From Flavobacterium aquaticum (GTDB lineage: Bacteria > Bacteroidota > Bacteroidia > Flavobacteriales > Flavobacteriaceae): 64,000 nt of DNA. Numbering within the stretch: position 1 is the first letter of the stretch; every line of letters begins with the position of its first letter. Location: contig NZ_QLMI01000005.1 of NCBI RefSeq assembly GCF_003259835.1, forward strand, positions 186,001-250,000, in the 5' to 3' direction. The notes under the pieces are model-generated. The model had not been told where the DNA came from. It made no database searches and saw nothing but the letters and a program-made list of their open reading frames with translations. This document shows positions 62,332-64,000 of the stretch, one piece after another. A program made the translations under genes and the position numbers.

Positions 62332-63384
62332 ATGGCAGGAAATACTTTTGGAAAATTGTTGAAATTAACCACTTTTGGAGAATCACATGGAGAAGCTTTA
62401 GGCGGAATACTAGACGGTTGTCCTGCTGGAATTACTTTAGATTTTGAGTTTATTCAAGCAGAAATGCAAAGAAGAAAACCAGGTCAATCTTCTATTGTTA
62501 CCCAAAGAAAAGAAGAAGATGAAGTGCAATTTTTATCAGGAATTTTTGAAGGGAAAACTACCGGAACTCCAATTGGTTTTATTATTCCAAATAACAATCA
62601 AAAATCTGATGATTATTCACATATAAAGGATACTTATAGACCCAGTCATGCTGATTATGTTTATGAACAAAAATACGGTATTCGCGATTATCGTGGAGGA
62701 GGAAGAAGTTCAGCTCGCGAAACAGCAAGTAGAGTAGTAGGTGGAGCTATTGCAAAGCAAATTATTTCCGAAATCAAAATTAACGCATTTGTTTCATCTG
62801 TAGGCGAAATTTTCATCGATAAACCTTATCAAGATTTAGATTTTTCAAAGATTGAAAGTAACGCTGTTCGTTGTCCTGATTTGGCTACAGCCGAAAAAAT
62901 GGAAAATTATATCAAAGTAATTAAAAAGCAAGGAGATACTATTGGAGGAACAATTACTTGTGTCATTCAAAATGTTCCAATAGGTTTGGGCGAACCTGTT
63001 TTTGATAAATTACATGCCGAATTAGGAAAAGCAATGCTCTCAATAAATGCAGTAAAAGGATTTGAATTTGGTAGCGGATTTTGTGGCGCTAAAATGAAAG
63101 GAAGCGAGCACAACGATTCATATAACCCAGATGGAACTACAAAGAGCAATCTTTCAGGAGGAATTCAAGGCGGAATCTCAAATGGAATGGATATTTACTT
63201 CCGAGTAGCATTTAAACCCGTTGCAACATTAATTCAAAAGCAAGAAGTTTTAACCAATCAAGGTGAAATTATTGAGCAACAAGGAAAAGGTCGACATGAT
63301 CCATGTGTAGTTCCAAGAGCTGTTCCTATTGTGGAAGCAATGGCAGCTTTAGTAATTGCAGATTATTTTTTATTAAATAAATAA
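62332..63384 (+). CDS. aroC: chorismate synthase
   Basis: The 350-residue enzyme makes chorismate from EPSP, the last common step to aromatic amino acids, and needs reduced FMN. Visible family motifs are [55 protein letters not shown] and the closing [21 protein letters not shown]. Length is normal. It is monocistronic. Confidence 0.97.
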   Translation: MAGNTFGKLLKLTTFGESHGEALGGILDGCPAGITLDFEFIQAEMQRRKPGQSSIVTQRKEEDEVQFLSGIFEGKTTGTPIGFIIPNNNQKSDDYSHIKDTYRPSHADYVYEQKYGIRDYRGGGRSSARETASRVVGGAIAKQIISEIKINAFVSSVGEIFIDKPYQDLDFSKIESNAVRCPDLATAEKMENYIKVIKKQGDTIGGTITCVIQNVPIGLGEPVFDKLHAELGKAMLSINAVKGFEFGSGFCGAKMKGSEHNDSYNPDGTTKSNLSGGIQGGISNGMDIYFRVAFKPVATLIQKQEVLTNQGEIIEQQGKGRHDPCVVPRAVPIVEAMAALVIADYFLLNK

Positions 63385-63892
63385 GAAAAGATGCATTTTT
63401 ATTTATGCATAGTTTGTTGTAAGTATATTTTAAAATACAACCCTGTAAAATTAATACTTTACAGGTTTTTTTGTGGAGCAGAGTAGAGGCGATTCGAACT
63501 TTTTTAAGGATGATCTGAGACAATTATATTTGATATTTCTAAAATTCCAATGATAAAATCAATTGAAAACAAGAGGAATTTGCCTTGGTCACAAACCGTT
63601 TTCTTATAGCTTAACCATAAATTAATATTAAAAAACATTATTACTTCTAAATTTTGCAGTTTTTTTTATGATTAACCCAACTATTAATCTGTTTCTTTAA
63701 AATAAGTAAAGGTAAAATTCTAAAATTCTTTTTGCTAAATTTTTTTTATAACATTTTAATATTTTTTTAACTTTTTTTCGAAACATGATTTATATCATAT
63801 TAAAGGATGTTTTTGTCCTTTAATTTTGACCTATAAAATGATAGTAACGAAACTATTATTGAAACCAATATTTAAAACTAATTTTTTCTACC
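63385..63892. other. intergenic region after aroC
   Basis: No gene is supported in these 508 bases. They hold a terminator at 63438-63473 and a perfect TAATTTTG -7 word at 63821-63828, 65 bases before the next start. The rest is very AT-rich and shows nothing else. Confidence 0.65.
63438..63473 (+). terminator. aroC terminator
   Basis: AACCCTGTAAA pairs with TTTACAGGTT around an eight-base loop, with one bulge or mismatch, and runs into seven T residues. Confidence 0.72.
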
Positions 63893-64000
63893 ATGAGTAA
63901 TTTTATTAAAAAAGTTTTGGTATTATGTGTGGCTTGTGCAGCAAGTATCGCATGTAAACAGAACGGTGACTCAACAACCAACTATGCCGATATTTCAGTT
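63893..64000 (+). CDS. lipoprotein, cut by the window end
   Basis: Only the first 36 codons are present. MSNFIKKVLVLCVACAASIAC is a type II signal peptide with the lipidated Cys at residue 21, and a polar Asn/Ser/Thr linker follows. The product cannot be identified from this fragment. Confidence 0.6.
   Translation, partial: MSNFIKKVLVLCVACAASIACKQNGDSTTNYADISV

Overview
The window looks like a chromosomal segment of a member of the Flavobacteriaceae (Bacteroidota), probably Flavobacterium or a close relative. The DNA is strongly AT-rich. Coding genes show almost no Shine-Dalgarno sequences, and several promoters fit the Bacteroidota form TTG-N17..22-TAnnTTTG. The gene content agrees: a type IX secretion C-terminal sorting domain on an endonuclease, BshA of bacillithiol synthesis, the TamB/LptD/MlaD envelope set, a GldL-like mini-protein and a fused RimB-RimK ligase. 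No phage, insertion sequence, CRISPR array or rRNA was found.

Layout. Positions 1-3300 hold an accessory islet: an Xre/ParS-RES toxin-antitoxin pair bracketed by two identical 32-bp terminator copies, two hypothetical genes between copies of a 38-bp palindromic repeat, and a DUF6602 nuclease-like protein. Positions 3300-18900 are core: yebC, gcvT, hutH, a five-gene membrane operon led by a RimB-RimK fusion, clpC, gyrA, a TPR protein, an NlpC/P60 hydrolase and a thiolase. A tRNA-Ser/Pro/Arg cluster (19245-19502) is followed by a second accessory islet (19580-20760). There, two single genes are separated by long, imperfect, attC-like inverted repeats. Positions 20865-32000 carry a secreted protein, a THUMP-like methyltransferase, an AI-2E exporter-family protein, an M43 metalloprotease, DUF4159-rsmE-tsaD and, divergently, a very large tamB. 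Positions 32096-35507 are a central-carbon group: pfkA, gapA, a BadF-type sugar kinase and mgsA. Positions 35600-42700 hold a T9SS-targeted endonuclease I, an RsmB-like methyltransferase, a Tyr/Arg-rich secreted protein, a YCF48-like protein, an ECF sigma operon and pdxH. A CAP lipoprotein is followed by a third accessory patch (43484-44620) with another attC-like element, a lipoprotein cassette and long inverted repeats. Positions 44737-54400 are an envelope and redox block: ridA, lptD, two tandem amidases, mlaD and a two-subunit Fe-S oxidoreductase. The remainder holds serB, a GH3/beta-lactamase fusion, bshA, a PrcB-like lipoprotein, aroC and the first 36 codons of a lipoprotein gene cut by the window end.

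Most interesting signal. A family of structured intergenic elements (20241-20374, 44182-44310, with a partial copy at 20734 and possible short echoes at 43484 and 59167) starts just after the stop codon of single accessory genes. The elements share conserved ends (AACANCGGTTT on the left; AAGCCG followed by GTTGGC or GTTAGC on the right) but their paired arms differ in sequence. This is the architecture of integron attC sites, although the bases do not fit the classical attC consensus and no integrase lies in the window. The element at 44182-44310 also carries a perfect Bacteroidota promoter in its loop, pointing into the neighbouring cassette gene. The DUF3885-like gene in the first array uses GAC for nearly every Asp codon, unlike its surroundings, which supports transfer.

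Limits. Everything here was read by eye. Family names rest on recognised motifs and not on searches, and RNA structures were not folded by software.
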